Origin: an uncultured Pelagibacteraceae bacterium
GTDB taxonomy: Bacteria; Pseudomonadota; Alphaproteobacteria; Pelagibacterales; Pelagibacteraceae
Length of the DNA: 64,000 bases
Assembly: GCA_902594395.1 (NCBI GenBank)
Contig: CACJLZ010000002.1
Location: forward strand, 17,197 to 81,196
Direction: 5' to 3'
A program made the position numbers and the translations under genes. Below, in pieces: positions 52,704 to 62,018 of this stretch. Position 1 is the first letter of the stretch. Every line of letters starts with the position of its first letter. Under the pieces are notes generated by a model that was not told the origin of the DNA, made no database searches, and saw only the letters and a program-made list of their open reading frames with translations.

Positions 52704-53875
52704 ATTCTCTCAACACATATAGCTATGCCCATTCCACCACCTATGCATAGTGTAGCGCAACCTTTATTCTTTTTCTGTTTTATCATTTCGTGAATTAGAG
52801 TGACTAATATTCTGGCACCTGATGCTCCTATAGGATGACCTAAAGCTATAGCTCCTCCATTAACATTAACTTTATTCTCGTCAATATTTAACTCACGTAT
52901 TACTGCAATGCTTTGAGCGGCAAAAGCTTCATTAATTTCAAAAAGATCAATATCATTTAAATTCCATTTTGCTTTTTTAACTGCTTCACGCACAGCCTCA
53001 ATTGGTCCAAGACCCATAAGAGTTGGGTCAACTCCAACTGAAGCCCATGAGATTATTTTTACTAAGGGTTGAATTGATCTTTTTTTTGCCTCTTCAAAGG
53101 TTGTTAATAATAAAGCAGCAGCACCATCATTAATACCTGATGAGTTTCCAGGTGTAACGGTCCCATCTTTTAAAAATACTGCTTTTAACCTGCCTAAATC
53201 TGATTTAGTAAGATCTTTTCTTGGATGTTCATCTTTCTCAAGATTAATACCAGATCGATTTATTTTAATTAGTTCTTCCTTAAATCTATTAGTATTAATT
53301 GCAGTTTCTGTTTTTTTTTGAGAATTTAATGCAAAGTCATCTTGTTCAACTCGTGAAATATTAAATTTTTTTGCAACATTTTCAGCTGTTACACCCATAT
53401 GATAATTATTAAATGCATCTATCAATCCGTCATTTATCATTGTATCTATCAAATGTTCTTCTAAAATTTTTTTACTATCCCGGTAAAAAATTGAATGTGG
53501 GGCTAATGACATGTTTTCTTGTCCGCCAGAAATTACATTTTTTACCTCTCCTAATTTAATTGACTGATAACCTGAGATTACAGCTCTAAGTCCAGAGCCA
53601 CAAACTTGATTTACTATGTGGGCTGGTTTAGAAATATTTATACCTGCATTTATCGCAGCCTGTCTTGCAGGATTTTGGCCTCCACCAGCTGTGAGTACTT
53701 GGCCCATAATTACTTCATCAATATCATTTTTACCTAATTTACTTTTTCTTAAAATTTCCCTAATAACTATTGATCCCAACTTATCAGCACTTAATTCTTT
53801 AAGAGAGCCTTTATAAGCTCCAATTGGAGTTCTAATAGCCTCTACAATTACAACTTCATTTATTGAATTATTCAT
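52700..53875 (-). CDS. Acetyl-CoA acetyltransferase (thiolase)
   Basis: NQVCGSGLRAVISGYQSI, NVNGGAIALGHPIGASGARILVTLIHEM, CIGGGMG. Confidence 0.95.
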   Translation of the reverse strand: MNNSINEVVIVEAIRTPIGAYKGSLKELSADKLGSIVIREILRKSKLGKNDIDEVIMGQVLTAGGGQNPARQAAINAGINISKPAHIVNQVCGSGLRAVISGYQSIKLGEVKNVISGGQENMSLAPHSIFYRDSKKILEEHLIDTMINDGLIDAFNNYHMGVTAENVAKKFNISRVEQDDFALNSQKKTETAINTNRFKEELIKINRSGINLEKDEHPRKDLTKSDLGRLKAVFLKDGTVTPGNSSGINDGAAALLLTTFEEAKKRSIQPLVKIISWASVGVDPTLMGLGPIEAVREAVKKAKWNLNDIDLFEINEAFAAQSIAVIRELNIDENKVNVNGGAIALGHPIGASGARILVTLIHEMIKQKKNKGCATLCIGGGMGIAICVERI

Positions 53876-53947
53876 AATAATTTAAATTTGTCTTAGCATT
53901 AAAATACACTAAAAAATGATATAGAATAATAAATAAAATTTAAAAAT

Positions 53948-54024
53948 GCGCCTGTAGCTCAACTGGATAGAGCGCTTGGCTACGGACCAGGAGGTTCTGG
54001 GTTCGACTCCTAGCAGGCGCACCA
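53948..54024 (+). tRNA. tRNA-Arg (anticodon ACG)
   Basis: 77-nt cloverleaf, loop CTACGGA, D-loop with GG, T-loop TTCGACT, encoded ACCA. Confidence 0.97.
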
Positions 54025-54039
54025 ATTATAAGATAATTT

Positions 54040-54138
54040 ATGATGAAATGGTTGATTAAATCCTCTCTTCAAATGTCTGTTATTTATTTTTTTATAATTA
54101 TTCTTATAGTTTTACTTATTTTAACTTTTATACTTTAA
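54040..54138 (+). CDS. Possible 32-aa single-TM microprotein (not in ORF track)
   Basis: MMKWLIKSSLQMSVIYFFIIILIVLLILTFIL; directly upstream of the thioesterase ORF. Confidence 0.4.
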   Translation: MMKWLIKSSLQMSVIYFFIIILIVLLILTFIL

Positions 54139-54144
54139 CAAATT

Positions 54145-54540
54145 ATGCCTAATTCATTTGAACAAATAAGTTTAAAGCACGGTTTTATGAAACATAATGG
54201 TGGTGTTATGTTTAGAAACATCTCTGAAAACGAATATGAATTTAAATCAGTTATTAATGAAAATCATTTGAATGCAGCAGGCATAACCCATGGAGGATAC
54301 TTAGCTGCTTTGATAGATGCTGGAGCAGGAACAGCAGTGCACCGTAATTCACAAAGTGCGCAATGTGTAACAATTTCCTTAGATCTTAAATATATCGGTG
54401 CTTCAAAAATTGGTGATGAGATTATAGGGCATGTAAAAATTCTAAAAAAAACAAAAACATTAGTATTTATGTTTTGTGAATTAAAATGTAATGACAAAAT
54501 TATTACATCTGCTTCCGGAGTTTGGAAAATTCTTAAATAA
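54145..54540 (+). CDS. PaaI-family hotdog thioesterase
   Basis: NAAGITHGGYLAALIDAGAGTAVHRN hotdog motif. Confidence 0.88.
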   Translation: MPNSFEQISLKHGFMKHNGGVMFRNISENEYEFKSVINENHLNAAGITHGGYLAALIDAGAGTAVHRNSQSAQCVTISLDLKYIGASKIGDEIIGHVKILKKTKTLVFMFCELKCNDKIITSASGVWKILK

Positions 54541-54556
54541 AGTCATAGGACTTTAT
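54537..54556 (+). terminator. Hairpin overlapping the thioesterase stop codon (possible terminator)
   Basis: ATAAAGTC-ATAG-GACTTTAT perfect 8-bp stem; weak U tract. Confidence 0.45.
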
Positions 54557-54719
54557 GTTTGATAGTAATTGGATAATTAATCATATTATGATAAATTTAA
54601 GTTTAAGATCTTAAAATGAGAACTTTTTATAGAACGATTCGGTCCTGTTTTAGTCTATTTTTGTTCTTAACGAGTAACTACATCTTGTAGGTATAATATT
54701 AAACATACCAAAAATAGAA

Positions 54720-57194
54720 ATGAATAAAAATAAAATCACAGCAGTTCTTGGTCCAACAAATACTGGCAAAACCCATTTAGCAATAGAAACCATGCTATCT
54801 TTTGATACTGGAATGATTGGTTTTCCATTGAGACTTTTGGCTAGAGAAGTCTATGACAAAGTTATTAAAAAAATTAGATATGATGAAGTTGCTTTAATAA
54901 CTGGTGAAGAGAAAATTATACCTTCAAATGCAAAATATTTTTTATGTACAGTAGAGTCAATGCCTATTGATAAAGATTTAGAATTTGTAGGCGTTGATGA
55001 AATTCAAATGTGTGCAGACCACGAACGAGGTCATATTTTTACTGATAGGTTGCTTAATATGAGAGGTAGTAAACTCACAATGTTTATGGGTTCAAACACA
55101 ATTAAAGGAATAATTTCAAAATTAAATGATGACATAGAATTCATTGATAGAAAAAGATTATCTAAACTTACTTACTCAGGTCACAAAAAAATTTCACGTA
55201 TAAATAGAAAAACTGCAATTATAGCTTTTTCAACTGAAGAAGTTTACGCAATAGCAGAATTAATAAGAAGACAAAAAGGTGGAGCTGCAATTGTAATGGG
55301 ATCTTTAAGTCCAAAAACAAGGAACGCACAGGTAGAATTATACCAATCAGGTGACGTTGATTTTTTAGTAGCAACCGATGCAATTGGAATGGGTATAAAT
55401 ATGGATTTAAATCAGGTGTATTTTTCTAATTTAAAAAAATTTGATGGAAAAAAATTAAGGAAACTAAATCTTTCCGAGATAGGCCAAATTGCTGGAAGAG
55501 CAGGTAGATATCTCAATGATGGTAATTTTGGTATCACGGGTGATTGTAAAGAAATTACAGCTGAAGAAGTTGAACTTTTAGAAAATCATAAATTTGAAAA
55601 TATTAGAACGTTATTTTGGAGAAACTCGGATTTAAATTTTAACAATCCCGCTTCGTTATTAAAATCACTTGAAGAAAAGCCAAATGAAGATTGGCTTAGA
55701 AAAATTCATGAATGTGAAGATGAGAAGGTTTTGAAATATTTTTTAAAAAAATTGGACTTATATAATCTGTCAAATGCAAAAGAAATACTTAAGCTACTAT
55801 GGGAATGCTGTCAAATTCCTGACTTTGTAAAGAAAACTTATGGAAATCACATCGATGTTGTTGAAAAAGTATTCAATTTTTTAAACAGTGATAAGAAGAA
55901 AATATCAGACAATTTTATGCATTTACAGCTTATGAAGCTAGATAAACTAGACGGAAATGTAGATTCTTTAGCGAATAGAATTGCAAATGTGCGAACTTGG
56001 TCATATGTTTCAAATAAAAACAATTGGGTTGAAAATCAAAATTATTGGATTGAAAAAACTAAATTCTTAGAGGATAAACTTTCAGATAGACTTCATGAAG
56101 AGCTTACAAAGACATTTATTGATAAAAGAGCAAGTGTGCTTGCTAGAGGTTTAAAACAAGATATGGAATTTGATACTAAGATTTTAGAAAATAATAATGT
56201 TATTATTGATGATCAATTTATAGGTAAAATAAATGGACTTAAATTAGAACTTGATCTTAAGAAAGGAGCTTTAGAGACTGATATTAAGTCTCTAAAAAAA
56301 GCTGCAAGAAAAACAATAGGACCAGAACTTGAAAAAAGAATTCAAATTATAATTGATACAGGTTTAGTTGAGCTAAAAAACGACTCTAAAATTTATTGGA
56401 ACAATGCAACAATTGGTAAGTTAATTACTGGTAAAGATTATTTGAGCCCTAACATAGAATTATTAGTGGATGACATGTTAGAACAAAATCAAAAAACTAA
56501 ATTAATTACTTTTTTGGAAAAATGGTTAAAAAATAAAATTGCAACGGTTTTGAAAAGTCTTTATGACTTAAAAGATCTCAAGGATAAAAACTCATCGATT
56601 AAAGCCTTAGCGTATCAACTCTATGAGAATAATGGTGTTATTAAGAGAGATGAGGTGTCTGAGTATTTAAAAAAATTAGATCAAAATGATAGAAAAACTC
56701 TAAGAGATCTAGGTGTAAAATTTGGTAGATATCATGTTTTTTTATTTAAATTGATAAAGCCAGAACCAGTTTCTCTACGAACCCTTTTATGGAAAAATCA
56801 TAATCAAAAATACTTTAATTTAGAACCTCCAACTTTTGGTTTAAATTTTTTAAATGACAATAAAATTAAAAATAAAAACTTTATGTTACTTTGCGGGTTT
56901 GAAAAATTTAATAATTTCTATATTAGAATAGATATTTTAGAGAGATTATTTGTACAAATAATAAATTCAGATACGAATGTGAAAGAAATAAAGATGATAC
57001 CAGAAATGTTAAATTTATTGGGATGTAATAAAGATAACTTTAAACAACTGCTTAAAGCTATGAGTTATAAAATTTTGGAAAAAAATAATGAAGTTTACTT
57101 CAAGTACATTCCAAAAAAGAAAATAAAGTCTCGAAATAAAGAGAATATTAAAGAAAACCCTTTTGGTGTCCTAAAACATTTAAATCTTAATTAA
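54720..57194 (+). CDS. Suv3-like DExH helicase
   Basis: AVLGPTNTGKTHLAIETML, GFPLRLLAREVYDKV, FVGVDEIQMCADHERGHIFTDRLLN, ATDAIGMGINMDL, IGQIAGRAGRY. Confidence 0.92.
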   Translation: MNKNKITAVLGPTNTGKTHLAIETMLSFDTGMIGFPLRLLAREVYDKVIKKIRYDEVALITGEEKIIPSNAKYFLCTVESMPIDKDLEFVGVDEIQMCADHERGHIFTDRLLNMRGSKLTMFMGSNTIKGIISKLNDDIEFIDRKRLSKLTYSGHKKISRINRKTAIIAFSTEEVYAIAELIRRQKGGAAIVMGSLSPKTRNAQVELYQSGDVDFLVATDAIGMGINMDLNQVYFSNLKKFDGKKLRKLNLSEIGQIAGRAGRYLNDGNFGITGDCKEITAEEVELLENHKFENIRTLFWRNSDLNFNNPASLLKSLEEKPNEDWLRKIHECEDEKVLKYFLKKLDLYNLSNAKEILKLLWECCQIPDFVKKTYGNHIDVVEKVFNFLNSDKKKISDNFMHLQLMKLDKLDGNVDSLANRIANVRTWSYVSNKNNWVENQNYWIEKTKFLEDKLSDRLHEELTKTFIDKRASVLARGLKQDMEFDTKILENNNVIIDDQFIGKINGLKLELDLKKGALETDIKSLKKAARKTIGPELEKRIQIIIDTGLVELKNDSKIYWNNATIGKLITGKDYLSPNIELLVDDMLEQNQKTKLITFLEKWLKNKIATVLKSLYDLKDLKDKNSSIKALAYQLYENNGVIKRDEVSEYLKKLDQNDRKTLRDLGVKFGRYHVFLFKLIKPEPVSLRTLLWKNHNQKYFNLEPPTFGLNFLNDNKIKNKNFMLLCGFEKFNNFYIRIDILERLFVQIINSDTNVKEIKMIPEMLNLLGCNKDNFKQLLKAMSYKILEKNNEVYFKYIPKKKIKSRNKENIKENPFGVLKHLNLN

Positions 57195-57198
57195 AAAT

Positions 57199-57609
57199 AT
57201 GTTTTTTAAAAAAGAAAAAAATAAAAATGATGATCTAATAAAAGTAGCTGCGTTATTGATTCATGCGGCTAAAATTGATGAAAACTTCTCAATAAACGAA
57301 GAGAAAATTATTAAAAAAGCTCTTTTAGAAATAGGTGCTGATAACGAAAACATAGAAATGATATTGACTTATGGTAAAAAAGCAGAAGAAAATTCCAATC
57401 AAATATTAGACTTTACTAAAGAGGTAAAAAATATGGATGAACAAAATAAGATTAAGATAGTTGAGACACTTTGGAGAGTAATTTACTCAAATAATGAGGC
57501 GGATATTTATGAAACAAACTTAATGAGAAGATTAACTGGATTATTATATATTGACAGTAAATTAATGGGAGATATTAAAGAAAAAATTAAAAAAGAAATT
57601 CTAAAATGA
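57199..57609 (+). CDS. TerB-family (tellurite resistance TerB-like) protein
   Basis: [32 protein letters not shown]...[25 protein letters not shown]. Confidence 0.78.
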   Translation: MFFKKEKNKNDDLIKVAALLIHAAKIDENFSINEEKIIKKALLEIGADNENIEMILTYGKKAEENSNQILDFTKEVKNMDEQNKIKIVETLWRVIYSNNEADIYETNLMRRLTGLLYIDSKLMGDIKEKIKKEILK

Positions 57610-57932
57610 CTTACATAGTAAACGATAAATGCATCAAATGTAAATTGATGGACTGTGTTGAGGTGTGTCCGGTTGATTGTTTTTATGAAGGAAAAAATAT
57701 GCTTGTAATTAAACCGGATGAGTGTATAGATTGTGGCGTTTGTGAGCCGGAATGTCCAGTAGATGCAATTAAAGCTGATACAGAGCCTGGTAGCGAAAAA
57801 TGGTTAGAAATCAATCGTCAATATTCTGAAATCTGGCCCAATATAAGTGAAAAAAAAGATCCACCTGCGGATCATGAAAAATATAAAGATGAGCAAAATA
57901 AGTTTGAAAAGTATTTTAAAGAAAACCTTTAA
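57606..57932 (+). CDS. fdxA: 7Fe-type ferredoxin
   Basis: [54 protein letters not shown]. Confidence 0.95.
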   Translation: MTYIVNDKCIKCKLMDCVEVCPVDCFYEGKNMLVIKPDECIDCGVCEPECPVDAIKADTEPGSEKWLEINRQYSEIWPNISEKKDPPADHEKYKDEQNKFEKYFKENL

Positions 57933-58749
57933 AAAAAAATCAAAAACAAAAAAAATTAAAAAAATAATTAAAGCAAGAAAATCAAAAATAAAGAAAACTA
58001 AAGAAAATAAAAAAAATTTAAAAGTAATTTCAAAATCTTCAAAAAAACTAATTAAAAAAAATGAAAAAAAAATTGAGACAAAAACAGAAAATTTAAGAAT
58101 TCCAAAAAATAATGAATTAAAACCTGAAATTAAGAAAGTTAAAAAGCAAAGTACAGAAAAGAGAGAATACAAAATAAAAGACTACGTTGTATATCCAAAA
58201 CATGGAGTAGGACAAATTACTGAATTCAAAAAAATCAATATTGGCGGAATAGATGTCGAAACATACATTATAAAATTTGAAAAAGATAAAGCAAATGGAA
58301 TGGTACCAGTAAATAAACAATCTCATTTACGTCCATTATCTACAATTAATCAAGTTAATAAAAGTATATCCATTCTAAAAAGCAAACCTAAAATTAAAAG
58401 ATCGATGTGGAGTAGAAGAGCTCAAGAATATGAAGCAAAAATTTCGTCTGGGAAAATCTATGAACTTGCTGAAGTTGTAAGGGATTTAAATAAGGGAGAT
58501 GATATAATGATTGATCAATCTTATAGTGAAAGACAACTTTTTGAAAAAGCTTATGAAAGAATTATCTCAGAGTTTCAAATAGTGTTGGATTTATCAAAAG
58601 ATGATACACAAAAAAAATTAGACAAAGCTTTAAAAAGAAATTCTAATAAAGAAATTAAAGAGGAAAATAAAACTCCAAAAACTTCAAACAATAACGATTT
58701 ACCTGTTGAAGAACCAATTTCAGATGATGAGGATCGAATTGAAGAATAA
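57889..58749 (+). CDS. CarD-family transcriptional regulator with long Lys-rich N-terminal extension
   Basis: CarD core [48 protein letters not shown] preceded by ~90 Lys-rich residues; start at [12 protein letters not shown] is the best candidate, overlapping fdxA. Confidence 0.88.
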   Translation: MSKISLKSILKKTFKKKSKTKKIKKIIKARKSKIKKTKENKKNLKVISKSSKKLIKKNEKKIETKTENLRIPKNNELKPEIKKVKKQSTEKREYKIKDYVVYPKHGVGQITEFKKINIGGIDVETYIIKFEKDKANGMVPVNKQSHLRPLSTINQVNKSISILKSKPKIKRSMWSRRAQEYEAKISSGKIYELAEVVRDLNKGDDIMIDQSYSERQLFEKAYERIISEFQIVLDLSKDDTQKKLDKALKRNSNKEIKEENKTPKTSNNNDLPVEEPISDDEDRIEE

Positions 58750-58791
58750 AAAAAACGCCTCTCACACAAAAAGTTATGAGAAGCGTTTTTT
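58750..58791. terminator. Bidirectional terminator between carD and the polybasic peptide gene
   Basis: AAAAACGCCTCTCA...TGAGAAGCGTTTTTT inverted repeat with A/T flanks. Confidence 0.8.
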
Positions 58792-58809
58792 ATAAAGAAT
58801 ACTAAGTTA

Positions 58810-58887
58810 TTATCTTCTTCTTCTTTTCTTAGCTTTTTTCTTAGCTTTTTTCTTAGCCTTCTTTGCTTTTTTTCTTCTCTTAGGCAT
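58810..58887 (-). CDS. 25-aa polybasic peptide MPKRRKKAKKAKKKAKKKAKKRRRR (not in ORF track)
   Basis: ATG preceded by SD-like GGGAG, two tandem stop codons, convergent terminator downstream, dyad upstream. Confidence 0.7.
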   Translation of the reverse strand: MPKRRKKAKKAKKKAKKKAKKRRRR

Positions 58888-58905
58888 CTTTAGCTCCCTT
58901 TTTTA

Positions 58906-58936
58906 GTTAAACGAATCAAAATGATTCGTAATTAAC
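58906..58936. promoter_or_regulatory. Dyad element upstream of the polybasic peptide gene
   Basis: GTTAA-ACGAATCA-AAA-TGATTCGT-AA-TTAAC, 19 nt upstream of the ATG. Confidence 0.5.
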
Positions 58937-59086
58937 TTATTTTTATTTTTTTATATACGTTATGTCAATTCTTTAATTAAAGTTTTAATTTTCAAAAATA
59001 AAAATTAAAAATAAAAAAAATTTTTATAATCTAATGTGTAAAAAAGTTAATGTTTATGCGCTTTATAATCAATTATTTTTATTTAA

Positions 59087-60787
59087 TTAATAAAGTTTTT
59101 CTAAATCATCTTTATATTTTTTCAAAATTTTTTTTCTTTTTAGTTTTAATGTTGGCGTTAACATTCCATTTTCAATTGTAAATTCTTCTTTAATTAATTT
59201 AAATTTTTTAACTTTTTCAACTGAAGATAAAGTTTTATTTAAGTTTTCTAAATAAATTTCAATATTTTTTCTATTTTCTTCACTTTCAGATACAATTAAA
59301 GCAACTAAATAAGTTTTTTTATCTCCGTAAACAAAACTTTGTTTAATTTTTTCATTTAAACATAATAAATTTTCAATTTTAGATGGTGAAATGTTATCTC
59401 CTCCAAGACTAACTATTATTTCTTTTTTTCTATCAGTAATTTTTAAATTTCCATCCTGTGTAATCACCCCAATATCACCAGTATGCAACCAGCCATTCTT
59501 TATGACATCAGCTGTCTCTTTTTCCATGTTCCAATAACCAAGCATTACATTTTCACCTTTGACTAAAATTTCACCATCCTCAGCTATATCTACTTGGTTT
59601 GTTTTAAAAGGAGGACCAACTGTCTCGATTTTGATTTTTCCTGGAATATTACAACTTACCACAGGTGAGGCTTCGGTAAGACCGTAGCCTTGAAGGGTGG
59701 GCAATCCTATAGCATTTAAAAATTCTCCAATTTTTTGGTCCAAAGCGCCACCCCCAGATACAAAGGCTTTCAGTTTTCCACCAAATTGATTTTTAATCTT
59801 TTTTCTTACCAGTTTTTCGCAAAGAAAATTAATTAATTTTTCTTTCAATGTTAAATTCTCACTATTCAGTTTTTTTGTTCCGATTGAGATAGTGGATGAT
59901 ATTAGTTTTTTCTTAAAACCTTTTTGCTTTGAAAAATTCATTGAAATTTTACTGTACAAATTTTGATAAAATCTTGGCACTGCTGTCATAATAGTAGGTT
60001 TTGCAATAGACATGTTGGATAATAACTTCTCTAGACTTTCAGCATAATAAATTTTTGCACCAAGCGAGATTTGAACAAATTGAACTGCATGCTCATATGA
60101 ATGAGACAAAGGTAACCATGTTAAAAAAGTAGGTTCACTATTTTGAACTAATTGATTTAATATTTCTTGAGCTCCTTCACAATTTGATAGAATTCCTCCA
60201 TGACTGAGCATTACTCCTTTAGGATTGCCAGTTGTTCCAGATGTATAAATTATACAAGCAAGGTCTTTCCTTTCAAGGTTTTGATTAAAAATTAAATCAG
60301 TACCTGATTTCTTTTTTTTAGAATATTCATTAAATATATTTTCTATATTCTCGACTCTTTCATTTATGTTTTCAATAGATAAAATTTTTATTTCATCCGA
60401 GATAAATTTTTTTATTTTGTTTAATTGGGTTTCATTGGAGACGATACAAATTTTTGGGTTACAATCATTAATGATATATTCATAATCTTTTTCTGAATAA
60501 GTTGTAAATAAAGGTACCGTAACCCCACCTGCATTCATAATTGATATGTCAGAGATAAGCCACTCAGGTCGATTTTCAGATAATAGGATGCATCGGTCTC
60601 CGTCAGCTAAATTTGCTTTTAAGTATTCAGATAAAATTTGGATTTTTGTAGAAACTTGCTCCCAAGTCAAAAAATCTTTTTTGTTTTCTTTTAACCATTT
60701 TAAAAATGGCTTATCAGTAACTGAGTTTATTTCTTTATACTTTGTAAAAAAAAGTTCTACTAAACTATTTATTCTACTTAATTGCAT
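59087..60787 (-). CDS. Long-chain acyl-CoA synthetase (AMP-binding)
   Basis: IIYTSGTTGNPKGVMLSHGGI, GYGLTEASPVVS, GWLHTGDIGVITQDGNLKITDRKKEIIV. Confidence 0.93.
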   Translation of the reverse strand: MQLSRINSLVELFFTKYKEINSVTDKPFLKWLKENKKDFLTWEQVSTKIQILSEYLKANLADGDRCILLSENRPEWLISDISIMNAGGVTVPLFTTYSEKDYEYIINDCNPKICIVSNETQLNKIKKFISDEIKILSIENINERVENIENIFNEYSKKKKSGTDLIFNQNLERKDLACIIYTSGTTGNPKGVMLSHGGILSNCEGAQEILNQLVQNSEPTFLTWLPLSHSYEHAVQFVQISLGAKIYYAESLEKLLSNMSIAKPTIMTAVPRFYQNLYSKISMNFSKQKGFKKKLISSTISIGTKKLNSENLTLKEKLINFLCEKLVRKKIKNQFGGKLKAFVSGGGALDQKIGEFLNAIGLPTLQGYGLTEASPVVSCNIPGKIKIETVGPPFKTNQVDIAEDGEILVKGENVMLGYWNMEKETADVIKNGWLHTGDIGVITQDGNLKITDRKKEIIVSLGGDNISPSKIENLLCLNEKIKQSFVYGDKKTYLVALIVSESEENRKNIEIYLENLNKTLSSVEKVKKFKLIKEEFTIENGMLTPTLKLKRKKILKKYKDDLEKLY

Positions 60788-60791
60788 AATT

Positions 60792-60876
60792 TGGTGGGCG
60801 AAGAGAGAATCGAACTCTCACTTCTTGCGAAACACGATTTTGAGTCGTGCGCGTCTACCAGTTCCGCCATTCGCCC
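60792..60876 (-). tRNA. tRNA-Leu (anticodon CAA)
   Basis: 85 nt with long variable arm, loop CTCAAAA, T-loop TTCGATT, encoded ACCA. Confidence 0.95.
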
Positions 60877-60934
60877 CGATTGTTAAATAATATATTAAAT
60901 AGTATAAGAACTAAAATTATATTAAAACCAAAAA

Positions 60935-61540
60935 ATGTTTAAAAATCTTTCCAAAAAATGTTTAGATTTGGCAGGTCACAAAAGTTCTAAATACTATTTA
61001 GCGATTGTGTCATTTGTTGAAAGTTCATTTTTTCCTATTCCTCCTGACGTTATGGTTATTCCAATGGTAATCTCCAAAAAAAATGAATTTAAAAAAATTT
61101 TCCTTATAACAACAATATTTTCAGTTTTAGGTGGCATGCTCGGTTACATAATTGGAGCATTCTTTTTTGAGTTTGGAGCTCAAATCATGAATTTTTATGG
61201 TTATGAGAATAAACTAGATAATATAAAAGAAAGCTTAATTAGAAATGATGGTTTTTATGCTTGGCTAGGAATACTTTTTTTAGCAGGTTTTACACCTCTT
61301 CCTTATAAAGTTTTTACGATTACGAGTGGTCTCATAGGTTTTAACTTTTTAATTTTTATTTTAATAAGCTTAATTTCTAGAGGATTAAGATTTTTTTTAG
61401 TGTCATATTTCTCTTATAAGTTTGGAGATCTATTTAATGAATTTATGGATAAACATGGGTCAAAATGGTTTACGATAATTGGAATATTAATTGTTATTGT
61501 TGGATTAGTAGTTTATCTAATTTTTAAATCTAATGTTTAA
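60935..61540 (+). CDS. DedA/YqaA-family (VTT-domain) membrane protein
   Basis: FVESSFFPIPPDVMVIPMVI, GGMLGYIIGAFFFEFG, FLAGFTPLPYKVFTITSGLIGF. Confidence 0.85.
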   Translation: MFKNLSKKCLDLAGHKSSKYYLAIVSFVESSFFPIPPDVMVIPMVISKKNEFKKIFLITTIFSVLGGMLGYIIGAFFFEFGAQIMNFYGYENKLDNIKESLIRNDGFYAWLGILFLAGFTPLPYKVFTITSGLIGFNFLIFILISLISRGLRFFLVSYFSYKFGDLFNEFMDKHGSKWFTIIGILIVIVGLVVYLIFKSNV

Positions 61541-62018
61541 TTTAAAAGCTGAATTTTATTTAAAAATAATTTTTTTATTTAGCTTTATTGCTTTAATTTC
61601 TGCTTTTTTTATAGAATATATTCTTGGACATCAGCCTTGTAATTTATGTTTAATAGAGAGAATTCCCTATGGATTAAGCATTATGATAATAATGGCGATC
61701 TTTTTAATTAGAAAAAATCAGAAATTCTTAGTTATGTTATTAATCCTTACTTTTATCTTCTCTTTTGCAATTTCATTTTATCATTTTGGAATTGAACAAG
61801 GTTTTTTTCAGGAGTCATCTGTTTGTGGAGCAAAGAGTTCGACAGAAATTGTCACTAAAGAAGATTTGCTTAAACAATTAAGTGAAAAAACAATAAGTTG
61901 TAAAGATGTGACATTTAGGATTTTTGGATTATCGCTCACAAGCATTAATATTGTAATTAGTTTACTGTTTATTATAACACTTTTAAAAATTTTTAAAAAA
62001 TATGAAAAAAACAAATAA
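61533..62018 (+). CDS. dsbB: Disulfide bond formation protein DsbB family
   Basis: Four TM; GHQPCNLCLIERIPYGL CxxC, second Cys pair SSVCGAKSS...KTISCKD. Confidence 0.88.
   Translation: MFNLKAEFYLKIIFLFSFIALISAFFIEYILGHQPCNLCLIERIPYGLSIMIIMAIFLIRKNQKFLVMLLILTFIFSFAISFYHFGIEQGFFQESSVCGAKSSTEIVTKEDLLKQLSEKTISCKDVTFRIFGLSLTSINIVISLLFIITLLKIFKKYEKNK

Noticed and set aside
57804-58172. 122-aa minus-strand ORF rich in Phe/Ile opposite the carD Lys-rich tail
   Set aside because: Complement of poly-Lys codons gives poly-Phe; artefact of composition.
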